Assembly (NCBI RefSeq): GCF_033118175.1
Contig: NC_083689.1
Location: 29,184,501-29,248,500 of the forward strand
DNA length: 64,000 nt
Direction of reading: 5' to 3'
Source of the DNA: Dama dama
Lineage: Eukaryota; Chordata; Mammalia; Artiodactyla; Cervidae
The notes below the pieces were generated by a model. That model was not told the DNA's origin and did not search any database. It saw only the letters and a list, made by a program, of their open reading frames with translations. Made by a program: the position numbers and the translations under genes. Of this stretch, positions 21,010-32,200 are shown in pieces (the stretch's first letter is position 1; the number at the start of each line of letters is the position of its first letter).

Positions 21010-22712
21010 CCCCATTACATTTTTGATTTGAAATCATTATAGATTCACATGCTGCTGTAAGAAATAAAGATCTTATGTATCTTTTACCCAGTCTCCCAAG
21101 TGGCAACACCTTGCAAAATGGCAGTATAATATCACGGCCAGAGGTTATTGACACGGATTCAGCCAAGGTACAAAACATTTCCACTACCACAAAGATCTGC
21201 ACGGTGTCCTGTTGCAACCACATGCACTTTCTTCCCTGACCCTTCACATCTGGCAGCCACTAATCTGTTCTCTATTTCTCTAATTTTGCTTTTCAGAGAG
21301 AATATTTCCCCTTTATCTTTGAAGAATTATGTCACTGATACAAAATTCTAGGTTGTGGCTTTTTTCTTTCAACACTTGAAATATTTAACTTTGTACTTGC
21401 ATAGCTTCTGACAAGAAGTCCAATATAATTCTTATCCTTGTTCCTACATAGGTAAGGTATTTTTTTCGCCCATCTGGTTTCATGAAAGATTTTCTCTGCA
21501 TCTGCTTTTTTGAAGTTTGAATATGCACATGCATAAATGTGTATATTTTTTGCATTTAACCTGCTTCGCATATTCTAAGCTTCCTGGGTCTGGTGATTTG
21601 GTGTCTATCATTAATTTTGAAAGATCTGTCATTATTACTTCAAATATTTTCAAGTTGTTTAGCTATTCTAGTTCCTTTGCCTTTGCATATAAATTTTAGA
21701 ATAATCTCCTCTATATAGACAAAAAGTATTGCTGAGGTTTGATAGGAATTGTGTTAAACCTTTATATTATTTTGGGAACAGCTAGTGTTTTACTATCTTG
21801 AGTCTTCTAATCTGTAAACACAATATGCTTCTCCATTTATTTAGATCTTCTTTGATTTCTTTTATTAGCATTTTACAGTTTTCAGTATAAAAGCCCTATA
21901 CATGTTTTGCTAGATGTACACTTTAATTTTTTAATTAAAGAATGAAAGGATTGTAAATGGTATTTCATTTTTTATGACAATGTTTTAATTACATGTTCAT
22001 TGCTACTATGTAGAAATACAATTAATTTTGTATTTTTATCTTATATCCTGAGATCTTGTTGAACTTACTTATTATTCCTGTAAGTTTTTTCTAGATCCTT
22101 GGGATTTTCTACACATCTGTAATTTGGGACAGTTTTATTTCTTCCTTTCCAATCTGTGTGACTTTTATTTCTTTTCCACGCTTTGTTGCACTAACTGTAA
22201 CTTCCAGCACTGTGTTGACCAAGAGTGGTGAGATTAGACATCCTCATTTTGTTCTCGATCTTAGAGGGATGATATTCAGTCTTTTATCATTAAGCGTAAT
22301 GTTACCTGTAAGATTTTGTAGACATTCTTTATCATGAGAGAGTAAGTTGAACAAGTTTCCTTCTATCACTATTTCTCTGAGAGTTTTAAAATTATGAAAC
22401 GGTATTGAACTTTGTCAAATGCTTTTTCTGTATCCATTGATGTGTTAAGTGATGCTTCTTCTTTAGCTAGTTAATATGGTAGATTCCATTGATTTAGTTT
22501 TGAATATTGAACTAGTCTTGCATCTCTGGAATAAACCTCTCTAGTTCATGATGTATAATTACTTCTCATTTCTGGTGAATATTGTATTGCTAAAGTCTTA
22601 TTAAAATATTTTGAGTTTATATTTAAGACGGCTATTAGTCTTAGTTTTCTTTATCTGGTTTTGACATCAGAGTAATACTAACTTTATAAAATGAGTTAGA
22701 AAGTATTCTTTC
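21010..22712 (-). repeat. Old L1 fragments, antisense (3' end then ORF2)
   Basis: The 21,010-21,330 part resembles an old L1 3' region ('ggcagccactaatctgttct', 'ctctaattttgcttttcag'). The part at about 21,860-22,712 is antisense ORF2 reverse transcriptase: 'atcctgagatcttgttgaac', 'agagtggtgagattagacat', 'atgctttttctgtatccatt' and 'tagtcttgcatctctggaat' are classic L1 antisense phrases. The 21,340-21,860 link is less certain. All frames are decayed. Confidence 0.75.
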
Positions 22713-23126
22713 CTTGTGATAATTGTTTTTATGTGTCAACTTGGCTAGACAGTGGTACCCAAATAATTGGTTAAACATTATTCTAGATATTTCTGTGAAA
22801 GTATTTTTTGAAATGAGATTAACATTTATATAAGCAGAGTTAGTAAAGCAGATTACCTTCTATATTATGGGTGAGTCCCATCTAAGCAGTTGAGGACCTT
22901 AATAGAAAAATGTTGACTTCCCTTGGGAAATTTATCAACACACTGCCTCAGAACTGAAACTACAACATTGATTCTTTCCTGCAGATTTTGGGCTTGCCAG
23001 TCCTGATACTCAGAAAAGCCAATTCCTTAAAATAAACCTCTCTCTTGCATGCTCTCACTCTTGCTCTCTCTTTCTCCATGAAAGCATGCACATGCATGCA
23101 CACAGACACATATCTATCTATCATGC

Positions 23127-23167
<41 letters not shown>

Positions 23168-23216
23168 ACACCCCTTACTGGTTCTGTTTCTCCAGAGAAC
23201 CCTGTCTGATACACTT
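22713..23216. repeat. Old interspersed repeat inserted in antisense L1, carrying a CA microsatellite
   Basis: Starts 'tttttatgtgtcaacttggc' and ends 'ctccagagaaccctgtctga' plus tacac. Both ends are hallmarks of a well-known old mammalian repeat whose family name I cannot give with confidence. The L1 text breaks off just before it and resumes with 'ctggaagagattacataaaa' just after, so it is a nested insertion. Confidence 0.65.
23132..23172. repeat. (AC)n microsatellite
   Basis: An uninterrupted AC run of about 14 units at 23,132-23,160, then one A interruption and four to five more units. Likely length-polymorphic. Open frames across it (for example minus 22,960-23,214, with a Val-Cys run) are artefacts of the repeat. 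Confidence 0.95.
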
Positions 23217-24745
23217 GTTTCTAAATTCTGGAAGAGATTACATAAAACTGGTGTTGATACTTATTTTAAATATTTAGAATTCACTGGTGAAATCATTGGG
23301 CCTGGAGATTTTTTGTTTTAAAATTATTAATTCAACTTCCTTAATATTTGTAGCATTATTCAAATAATTTCACATAGCCTGAGTTGTAGTGGTTTGAAAC
23401 TTTTTAAGGAATTGGTTCATTTCTTGTCCATTGTCAGAATTTGGTGTGCAGATTCTCTTATTTTCCTTTGATGTCCACTTGGAAAGCAACTGTTCTGTTC
23501 CTGCTCTATTGTGTCTCCTTTTTTTTTTTTTTTTTTATCTTTGTCAGACTTGTAGAAATTGTCAATTATGTCAGTATGTTAAAAAACCATGTCTTTGTTT
23601 TTATTGACTTTCTCCTATGTTTTCTTTTTTTCAATTTTAATTATTCCTCCTGCTTATTATTTTATTCCTTCTGCTTGCTTTGGGTTTATTTTGCTCATTT
23701 TTTCCCCTAAGTTCTTCATAAGAAGCTTAATTTTCGATTTTGGACTTTTCCTCTTTTTAAATATTTATTCTTGATGTTATAAATTTCTGCCTCAGTACTG
23801 CTTTAGCAATGTCCCACAAATGTTGATACGTTTATTTTCATTTTCATTTAATTCGGTGTATTTTAAAATTTCTCTTGGGACTTCTTTATCCCATGGATTA
23901 TTTAGAAGTTTATTGTTTATTGTCCAAGTTGGAGATTTTTCTATTATCATTTCATTATCGATTCTAGTTTTATTTCTTAGTGGCCAGGGAACACTCTGTT
24001 AGATTTAAGTTCTTTTAAATTTGATGAGATGTGTTTTATGGCATAGGATATGGTCTATCTTGCTACTGCTTATTCTTGTTGAATGGAAAATTCTGTGAGT
24101 GTTGATTAGATGCTCTTGGTTAATGATGTTGTTCAGTTCTTCTACACAATTGCTGACTTTCTTTCTAGTTGTTTTATCAACTGTGGAGAGAAGGGTTTTG
24201 AAATCTTCAACTACAGCTGTGAATTTGTCTATTTCCCTTTCAATTCTGTCATATTTTGTTTCAGATATTTTGCAGCTCTGTTGTATATGCCAATATATAT
24301 AGCATTACTGTATCTTGGTGAGCTGACTCTTTTATCACAATATAATGTATCCCTTCAACTCTGGTAAATTTCTTAGCTCTGAAGTCTACTTTACCTGATA
24401 TTAATGTAGCCCCTGCTTCTTTCCTCTGTCAGGTGTTTGCATAATATATCTTTTTACATTTTAAGTTTTCAACCTGCCTATGTTATATTTCAAATAGTTT
24501 TCTCAGAGGCAGCATATAGTTGGGTTATGTTCTAAATCCACTCTGACCCCTTGTGTTTTAGTTAGATTATTCATATTTATATGGAACTGTTACTATGTTA
24601 GGGTTTAATACTTCTATTTTGTTTTTAAATTTTCTGTTTGTTTACTTTTTTCTTTTTCCTGCTTTCCTTTGGGTTATTTTTAAAAATCTAGTTTGATTTG
24701 TCTGTCTGTCTTTGTATGGCTTATTTTTTTAACAGATTATTCTAG
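23217..24745 (-). repeat. Old L1, antisense, continuation (ORF2 reverse transcriptase to endonuclease)
   Basis: Continues the L1 broken at 22,712: 'tgaaatcattgggcctggag', 'ggaattggttcatttcttgt', then 'ggatatggtctatcttgcta' and 'gtgttgattagatgctcttg' of the antisense endonuclease part. A T17 run lies at about 23,520-23,536. T-rich antisense L1 explains the hydrophobic-looking open frames at 23,441-24,367. Confidence 0.78.
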
Positions 24746-26465
24746 ATATTATATGCATATTACTTATTAAAGTCTCTTGTTGGAGATGGGAAAGTATTAC
24801 ATACTTTTCAAATGCATTGGAAATAAAAGCTTTCTTAACCACATGTGGATGCTCTCAAGGAGAAAGGTATGTCAGTGTCATTTCGTTATCCCACTGACTG
24901 AAATTCTGTAAAATTCTTTGAAAAATGTAACAGAATGAAGAATCTCATAAAGTGCCCTCAAACTGGGAGAAAAATTAAGACACTTATTTTATAAAGCTGC
25001 CATACTACTCACTTTCTTCCAATACTACTTAGATCATTAGGAAAAATGAGGAATCATCTATGAGCATCTAATATATATATATGACATGTGATTTATCAAG
25101 TTATCTCACTTTGGGAAAATTCTAATCAACTTAATCTTGGGGAAAATTTCACAAACTCATTTTAAACAAACCTCACTGTCACTAACGCAGACCCGCAATA
25201 CACAAAACATTTAACTCTCTTTTCCCTAATCTAGGAAAGTGATGAGAAGTTCAGATTAGAAGTTCCTTGTTTTAGTGTTTAACCGTTATAGTTAATTGTA
25301 CCTTCCCAAGACATAATTTAATAAAATTAAACAACCATAATTTAATAAAAAATATAAGATGCCAACTATAGCAGTACCAAAAATAAATGAACTTCTTTCT
25401 CTATTTTCCACTTAGTAACTTTTAGCATTTTTCATTTTCTCTATGGATTTATTCCTCCTTTAGAGAGTTCATTAAATCAATAGAAACATTTATGTGTTGA
25501 TAATTTAGAACTCTTAGGGATTCACCATAGTTTTCTTGGGGAAAGATATTGCAGATATTCTGACTCATTCAGGGTTAACCCTAGTATTAAGGAGAGCAGA
25601 TTTTCTTGGGATTCATCACCCAGAAGAGATTTTCCATGTCTTTGGTTCATATTGTAAGTATTTATTTTCTCATTTTAATTGCTGAAGAAAAGAAATTTCA
25701 ATATAGACAGTGACTCTCTTTAAATCTTATTCTGTTTTCTCAGTATGCATTGAGTTCTTCAGTTCTTACTGAAAAATAGCAGAAGGGAATACATTTCCTC
25801 AGATTATACTTTTCAATTTCAGCATTTAAGTAGGTCTCAGGAATCCCTCAGTATGATCTGAGGGCTTGAAAAAAACTCCCACCATTACAGATAACCATTC
25901 TACAGCCTGAACTCCTGATTCACAAACAGTTTTATGTCTTGGGAGTTAAATACTCTATTTCAAAATTGTGGAGCGAACACCAAGATGTAAAAACATTTTT
26001 CTTTCTTCAGTATCTCAATTTGTCAAAATTTTTAGCAAGATGCAATTTCAAGAACATTTTGGAATGGGTCTAAGTTTCTATGGTAAAATAGTAGGATTGA
26101 GTAATTCCCAGAGGATATTTAGTTTAAATTCCTGGCATCTTAAATGGAGCCACAACCTTTCTCCATCCCTAGACCTTCCTCCAGTCTGCAGCAGACTGTA
26201 CATGACCTGGCTCTCTGAAAGTTGTCCACCCCTACAAAGTAGCGCTCATCTACTTAAGAAAATCCATGAAGGGTTAAAAAAAAATTACCTCTAACCAATT
26301 TCAAATTTATTTATGAAAAGAAATTGTGATGTTGGAAACCTCCCCCACTACCAGTTATTTCTAGAACTTACTATTTAACAAATTTAAAAGGTATAGTACA
26401 TATATCTAAGGCAATGATAAACTCTCTATTATTCCATTTATACATTTGGGCCAAACCTAGATATC
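24746..26465. other. AT-rich non-coding sequence, nothing recognised
   Basis: No clear repeat family or exon. A short (AT)6 run lies near 25,070-25,082. Confidence 0.45.
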
Positions 26466-26469
26466 TGAT

Positions 26470-26540
26470 ATGATTGATAGAGCATAAAATAAGTACAAAC
26501 TTAAAGTAAGTGCTCAGTAAATATTTGTTGAGTGAACAAG
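26470..26540 (+). repeat. L2 or MIR 3' terminal fragment
   Basis: 'gtgctcagtaaatatttgtt' followed by gagtgaacaa is the common terminal phrase of L2 (sense) and of related MIR-type ends. It is too short to separate the two. Confidence 0.5.
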
Positions 26541-27408
26541 GGAGCATATATCTGGCTATTAATCTATTAAAAAGTGGTAACTTGACCAAAAATGGCATTG
26601 TGGTGAGATTTCTCCTTTGATTTATAGTGCTGCCACCCTGCGTAGTCCTTGGAATGGTAGAGGGTGCTATGGCAGAGAAAGATACTTTGATTTTGTGCAA
26701 GAAATTCCATATAAGTTAGCAGCAGCCGGATTGGTAGAGTTATGATTTTCATTCATCTTTGGAGAAGCCTTCCCTTATACTAGAAGAATCACAAAAATGG
26801 TCATTTAACTACAAGAATGTGAAGCAAATGCCTACTTCCTGATAATGAAGTTACCATATATGTGAATGTAGAAGTACAGGTTGATACTTAGCCTTCTGTA
26901 CAGAAGTATATATCGAGACCATTTTCTCCTAAGTATAGATATCTATAGGACTCTTGGAATGCCACAAAGGGTGTTATTTAAGCTGAAATATTCCTGGTTT
27001 TAGGGATATGTAGTTGCAGTCCATGAAGTGAGACCACACCCTGTAGGTGGGGTAGAATTTTCTCCAGAAGAAGAATATTGTCATCATTAATCATCCTGGG
27101 GTTCAAAATGAACAGCTTTGGATGAGGGAAGGTTAAGGCCTGCTCCTTTCTCTGGGGGAAGAAAATGGGATGTTTATAGTGAAATGCCAAGGGTATTGGT
27201 GTCTGCCACGTGGAAGTCTGCCGAGAACAAACAAGAACTTGTGATGTTAAGTTTAGCCCTATACGTGATTTTTTGCAGTGTATCTTGATTACTCCCAAGT
27301 GTTTAATGAAGTTTTGTTAAATACCACTGTGTGGTTTGGCTACGCTTCAGGAGCTTAAGGGAGATGTTTCTGATGGTGACTGAGCCCATCAGGGTATCAG
27401 AGTGGAGG
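26541..27408. other. Non-coding sequence, nothing recognised
   Basis: No repeat or exon recognised. The antisense frame at 26,978-27,298 (106 codons) has no known domain. Confidence 0.4.
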
Positions 27409-27441
27409 TGTGTGTGTGTGGGGGGGAGGGTGGGGGCGGGT
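27409..27441 (+). repeat. (GT)6 tract running into a G-rich quadruplex-like motif
   Basis: A short GT run (27,409-27,420) passes directly into GGGGGGAGGGTGGGGGCGGG (27,421-27,440). That gives four runs of three or more Gs with one-base loops, a strong G-quadruplex consensus on the plus strand. Confidence 0.8.
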
Positions 27442-27975
27442 AGGCAGTCACAGCGTGGCTGGATGTGACAGCCCCTCTCTGAAGCTGCAGTAGTTCAAGG
27501 TGAGAACCACAGATCCACATGTGGAGTCACCAGCAAGGGGGGAATTTTCATAAGTTTCCTGGAGAGCAGAACTCAGTGGAAGGTTGGCCCCAGCAAGATG
27601 CTCTGGGTGGAGGTGTGGAGTCTTTGTCATTCTCATTTTTAATGGAAACTTTTAACAGTTCAGCTCCAGTGAATCTCAGGCTACAAACACAAGCGTGCAC
27701 AAATTTCTTTCTTTATTTTCTATAAACTATCTTGAATATTGACTCTGAGCCCCTATCCCACCAGGGAGGCAGGAAGCTTGGCCCCAGTCATTCTGAGTCT
27801 TCACTTAACCTGACTTCAGGTCAGGATTCTTGGTCCGGAGACACTTTTCTGTCCTTTGATGATGCTGAGACCCTGTCTTCCCGGTCAGCTTGGTCCCCTC
27901 AAGTCTGCGGCTTGTGCACACTGAAGACACACATGTATGTGAAACTCTTGGCAGGGCCTGAAGTCCTGGTCCTCA
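27442..27975. other. Non-coding sequence, nothing recognised
   Basis: Moderately GC-rich, with no exon or repeat that I recognise. Confidence 0.4.
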
Positions 27976-28188
27976 GAATCTGAAGTGAAGTCGCTCAGTC
28001 GTGTCCGACTCTTTGTGACCCCATGGACTGTAGCCCACCAGGCTTCTACGTCCATGGGATTTTCTAGGCAAGAATACAGGAGTGGGTTGCCATTTCCTTC
28101 TCCAGGGGATCTTCCCAACCCAGGGATCGAACCCAGGTCTCCCGCACTGTGGGCAGATGCTTTAACCCTGTGAGCCACCAAGGAATCT
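27976..28188 (-). repeat. Bov-tA SINE, antisense
   Basis: On the plus strand it runs from 'tgaagtgaagtcgctcagtc' through 'actgtagcccaccaggcttc' and 'ggttgccatttccttctcca' to the reversed tRNA head ('tgagccaccaagg'). gaatct at 27,976-27,981 and 28,183-28,188 may be a short target duplication. It is well preserved, with several CpGs ('gtcgctcagtcgtgtccgac'), suggesting a relatively young copy. Confidence 0.92.
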
Positions 28189-28700
28189 AACCCACCTGGT
28201 ATTCCTTGTGGCTGATCCTGCCTGCTACAATCTCTGGAGAAGGGAGCAGGAATGGGTTCCTGCTGCTGATTGGACACACATGCCTCAGGGGAGGAGGGAA
28301 TCCCTCCCTGTGGCCTAGCCTTCCCCTCAGAGGCATCTTCTCAAACCTTCTTTCTGCAAAGGACTTCAGCTTTGGAAATGAGAAAGCCCAGGAAGAAAGT
28401 TTCTCATGGTCTGCTTCTCTGCTCTTACACAGAACTCCTGGTTCTAGACAAAGGAGCACACAGCAAGCTATATTTTTAATGTGCGAAAAGAATGAAATAA
28501 ATACGGGGAGCAAAATGCCTTAATACACTGAAAAATCATTCTGTTACAGGATAATAAAAGGCATGTGCATTTCTTTTTTAGCCATAGCCTGGTGAGTTGG
28601 GGGACCCCCTGAGTAATACAGTTTCTTTAGGAGGCTGAGTTGTGAACAAATCTGTGTAAAAATGTCTGTACTCTGATCACTAGGAGTAGTCAAATTGGAG
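28189..28700. other. Non-coding sequence, overlapping chance frames
   Basis: Open frames of 69-108 codons occur on both strands (28,187-28,523), but they overlap each other and lack recognisable domains. No repeat recognised. Confidence 0.4.
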
Positions 28701-28704
28701 TAAG

Positions 28705-29250
28705 AACATCACAGTCAAGCCTAATTCTGAAACTTACTAGGGGTATGACTTCAAGCAATTCATTTGATGTGCTCTAAACAAGAAGTCAGTAAATTTTTTT
28801 TTGGTGAAGGCCCAGATTTTTAGGCTTGTTGGCTGTAGGTCTCTGTTACAGCTACTCAGCTCTACCACCATAGGCAAAAGAAACCAGCCCAGGGACACCT
28901 TCATGGCTAAGTATGGCTGTGTTCCAATAAAATTTACCTTACAGAAATTGAAAATTGAATTTAAATAATTTTTGTGTCATAAATATGATTTTTTTGTTCA
29001 ACCATTTAAAAATAAAAAATTTTTTTGTTTAACCATCCTATGTTCACCTGTCAAAAAATAGGTAACCAGTTGGATTTGGCTTGTAGCCTTAGTTTGCTGA
29101 CCCCTGTTCTGAATTGAGTCTCGCTCTAATATTTACAACTTAGTTTTCCTGTCTGTAAATGCTAAATATAGATGTCCCTTAATTGTTCATCTTTGTTTCT
29201 CTGTGTGAAATAGAAGTGATGCCACTGGTTGCAAACGGGAGTTGTGTAGA
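28705..29250 (-). repeat. MIR SINE, antisense, split by a hAT-like element
   Basis: The left piece, about 28,705-28,778 ('gaaacttactaggggtatga', 'cttcaagcaattcattt'), and the right piece, about 29,107-29,180 ('cttagttttcctgtctgtaa', then atgctaaatata), together follow the antisense MIR order 'cttactagctgtgtgacctt' ... 'cagtttcctcatctgtaaaa'. The 328-bp element between them interrupts it. Confidence 0.6.
28779..29106. mobile_element. Non-autonomous hAT-type DNA transposon remnant
   Basis: The right end 'tttgctgacccctg', the left end 'agtcagtaaattt' and the internal phrases 'gttacagctactcagctcta' and 'ggctgtgttccaataaaatt' belong to a common mammalian MER-type hAT element with CAGGGGTC-like inverted ends. 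It encodes no protein and is old. The left terminal repeat is decayed, and I could not confirm an 8-bp duplication. Confidence 0.75.
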
Positions 29251-32200
29251 TGAAACGAGTAGAACATCTATAGGTGGGCTTTCTCCCTTTAGAAAATGCC
29301 AGTTCTGGTAGTCATCATTTACCTACTTACCTGAGATTTGTCGTGTGTGTCAAATGACTTTATTCTATCAGAATTTCATTCTGCACAGCACACACATACA
29401 AAAAAGAAAAATTTAGAAACTGTTCTGAGCTGATGAGGAAGCTGCAGTGAACTCTTAGTTACTTCCTTTAGGTCTTTTTTTGTGCTGTCTATGTCCTGCA
29501 TGTGGGAATATGCATTACCACTGAATGTAAAATGAAAGTTAAATAAGATAATCTATCTGAAAATGTTTAAACTAACTGAGGGTAAGATGTAATGTACTCA
29601 TTTTGTCTAAAAATTTCTCATTTTGAGTATATATTAGACTATAAATCAAAAACCCAAACATGGAAATTTATGGTGACAGCCTACAAAATTGGGCCTGGTG
29701 TACACATTGTATTTCAGGCAGGGATTCCAGACCATTTATTTACAGGGCAGTTGAGATCAGTGTCTTAAGCAGCCTGCTTGAAGACAATAGGAAATAGTGG
29801 GGCCCAGGGCAAACTGTACAGTGCATCTTTACTCTTCTTAGAAGTGTTTGCTGTAAACAAAACACACTGGGCAAACAAAAGCTAAAACAGAGTTTCGACC
29901 AAACCAGTAAGTTGATCAGTTGAATCTGGACAGTTTTTTGACTCCTCTTACAGAATAAGCTGGAGAAAGTAGGTACCCATGGAAGATTGTTTTTCCTATG
30001 AATGGAAATGAGGGCTGACCTGAGAAAGAGGTGGAGACAATGAATGTCTTTGTTACATAACTGCATAGAGATGGTGAGTGTTGTGAAAGTTATACTGGTA
30101 TGGGGGCCACAGGCCCTGGTTCTGGCATTTCCTACTTATAAACTTGTGATGAATTACCTAACTAAAACCTACCTCATGAAAATTAAATAATCTATTTGAA
30201 AATGTTTAAATAATCATGAATTGATATGTAAATATTAGTTATGTTCCTATATACATAACTGTTGGCTAGTAAATGCAGGTCCCTAGCAAGATGATATGGC
30301 ATCCACTCTAGCTGCTTATTGTTTCTTTCACCATCGCCATACCAACTTCATCCAAATAGGAGCTGGGCAATAAGGCACACCTTTTTATTACAGGGCCAAG
30401 GATTATATTATTAGCTTTTCTCTTTTAACTAGAACTCACTGTTATTATTGTTTGAACCCCACAAGACAAAGAGATGGTGGAAGTCTAGTTCTTTCTCTCT
30501 CATTCAGCTGTCATCCTTTGCCTGTGATTATATCATTCTTTGAAAAGGTGAAATCAGACAATAAACACTTATTTAAGCTTATTTGTGGTTTTTAAGAAAA
30601 TGGATTAAAGGGTTATTAGACAATACATTCTGTGATATTTTCCATCCAAAAACAAGGGATTTGTTATTACTGGATTTGAGCACTAAGGGTTGTTCTTTCT
30701 TAAATAAAAAGCAAATTTAAGACGTTTGGGATAGAAATGGTTAGACAATGAATTAAATGTCATCTTGCCACAGGTTCATGTTATTGGGAATGTACTCAGT
30801 ATCTAACTTAGATACTTAATTTCTCTGGGAACCTGGAAATTAAAGCTGTTTTTAGTTTTGTTTTACTGTAAAAGTCCTAATTTCATTAGGTATGGGAAAT
30901 CTCAGGGCCAACCCTATCTTTTGCCGTGAACTTTGTCCCAGTGTACTAGTGCTTTTATTTTAAAAAGGTTAATTTCCTACTTGAACTTGACTTTCCTCTA
31001 TGAGCGAAAACATTTTCTTGTGTATGGGAAATCCTAACAAGATTTTGTTGTAATAGCAGGGCAGAAATTATAGCAATCATTTATTCTTTACAATTTACTT
31101 TTTCTTTTTTTGTCTATTTTTTCAAACTATGAGAGTCAAACTTTTGAATCTCAAGCATTTTATTTCCCAAGTCCTTTAAATATGTTTGTTTTCTTATGTC
31201 TGTTGGAAATAGTTTTGTCTCTGCAGTCCCTATACTTGATAATTGCCAGATAAATATTATTTTGACTTAGGCCTGCAGCATTCATCAGCACTTCTCTACT
31301 TATTAAAGCAAAAAGTCTTTACTTCAGAGTAATGTAGAAGGAAATAATAGGTTTGGGGGGTAAGCAGAGAGCATCAGAGATAACTGAAACTTCACTGAAT
31401 TCATTCTTTCCCAGAAATGTTTTTGTCAAAAATACTATAGTGTCTTTGCTTTTTTATTAACTTAATTGAATTCTAGGGCATCTCCTTCACATTTCTGGGT
31501 TGGTTTCTCTGATAACTTGCTTTCCTGCTAGTCTTTAATAAGTCTGTTACTATGATCTCAGCTTGCCAAGCACATAATAATGAAATTGTTAAAAAAAAAT
31601 ACAGCATTTATTTAAGTTGATGAGTCACACTACATGTTTAACTTAACTTCCTCTCTGAGAATAGTTAATGACTGGTGAAAAAGTAGAATTAAAACTCTAT
31701 TTTTCTATAAATGTTTTTAGACTGTTAGAGAATGGCTTTAGTTACTTGTTAATTAGTTTACTTTTTTAGATTTCCAATTAGTTAGAACCAGATACCTGAA
31801 TGGTTTCCTAAATTTTCTTTAAGAACAAAGTCATCAGCATACTATCTGCCTTGTGATATCTACACCACATATTTTAAAAATCAGTAGACTATTTCAACAA
31901 TCCAGCTGGTTTCTGAGAAAATGAGACTTTGGCTTACAGGGTGGGCTATTATCTGATTTTTAGTTTGTCTGAACCAGCTATTTGGCACAACCTGAAATTT
32001 ATGACCCAGTTATCTGGAGGAATGATAGAAAATGGAAATGAACTTTAAGGGGCATACAGTGGCATAAATGTTCAGTAGGGATTGTGAAATTTTGTACTTG
32101 TGTCTTAGAGGCCAGAGACCAGTAACACCTCTTCTCATCTTACCCCCTCCTCATAAAACTTAGATATTTAAAGAATTCTTATTACCAAGGTGTCATTAAC

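Noticed and set aside
23441..24367. Hydrophobic plus-strand frames resembling membrane proteins
   Set aside because: They are T-rich antisense of old L1 ORF2; the composition explains the hydrophobicity.
28771..29130. 8-bp target duplication for the hAT element (GCTCTAA at 28,771 and 29,123)
   Set aside because: The right copy lies about 16 bp beyond the terminal CCCCTG, so it does not abut the element; treated as coincidence.
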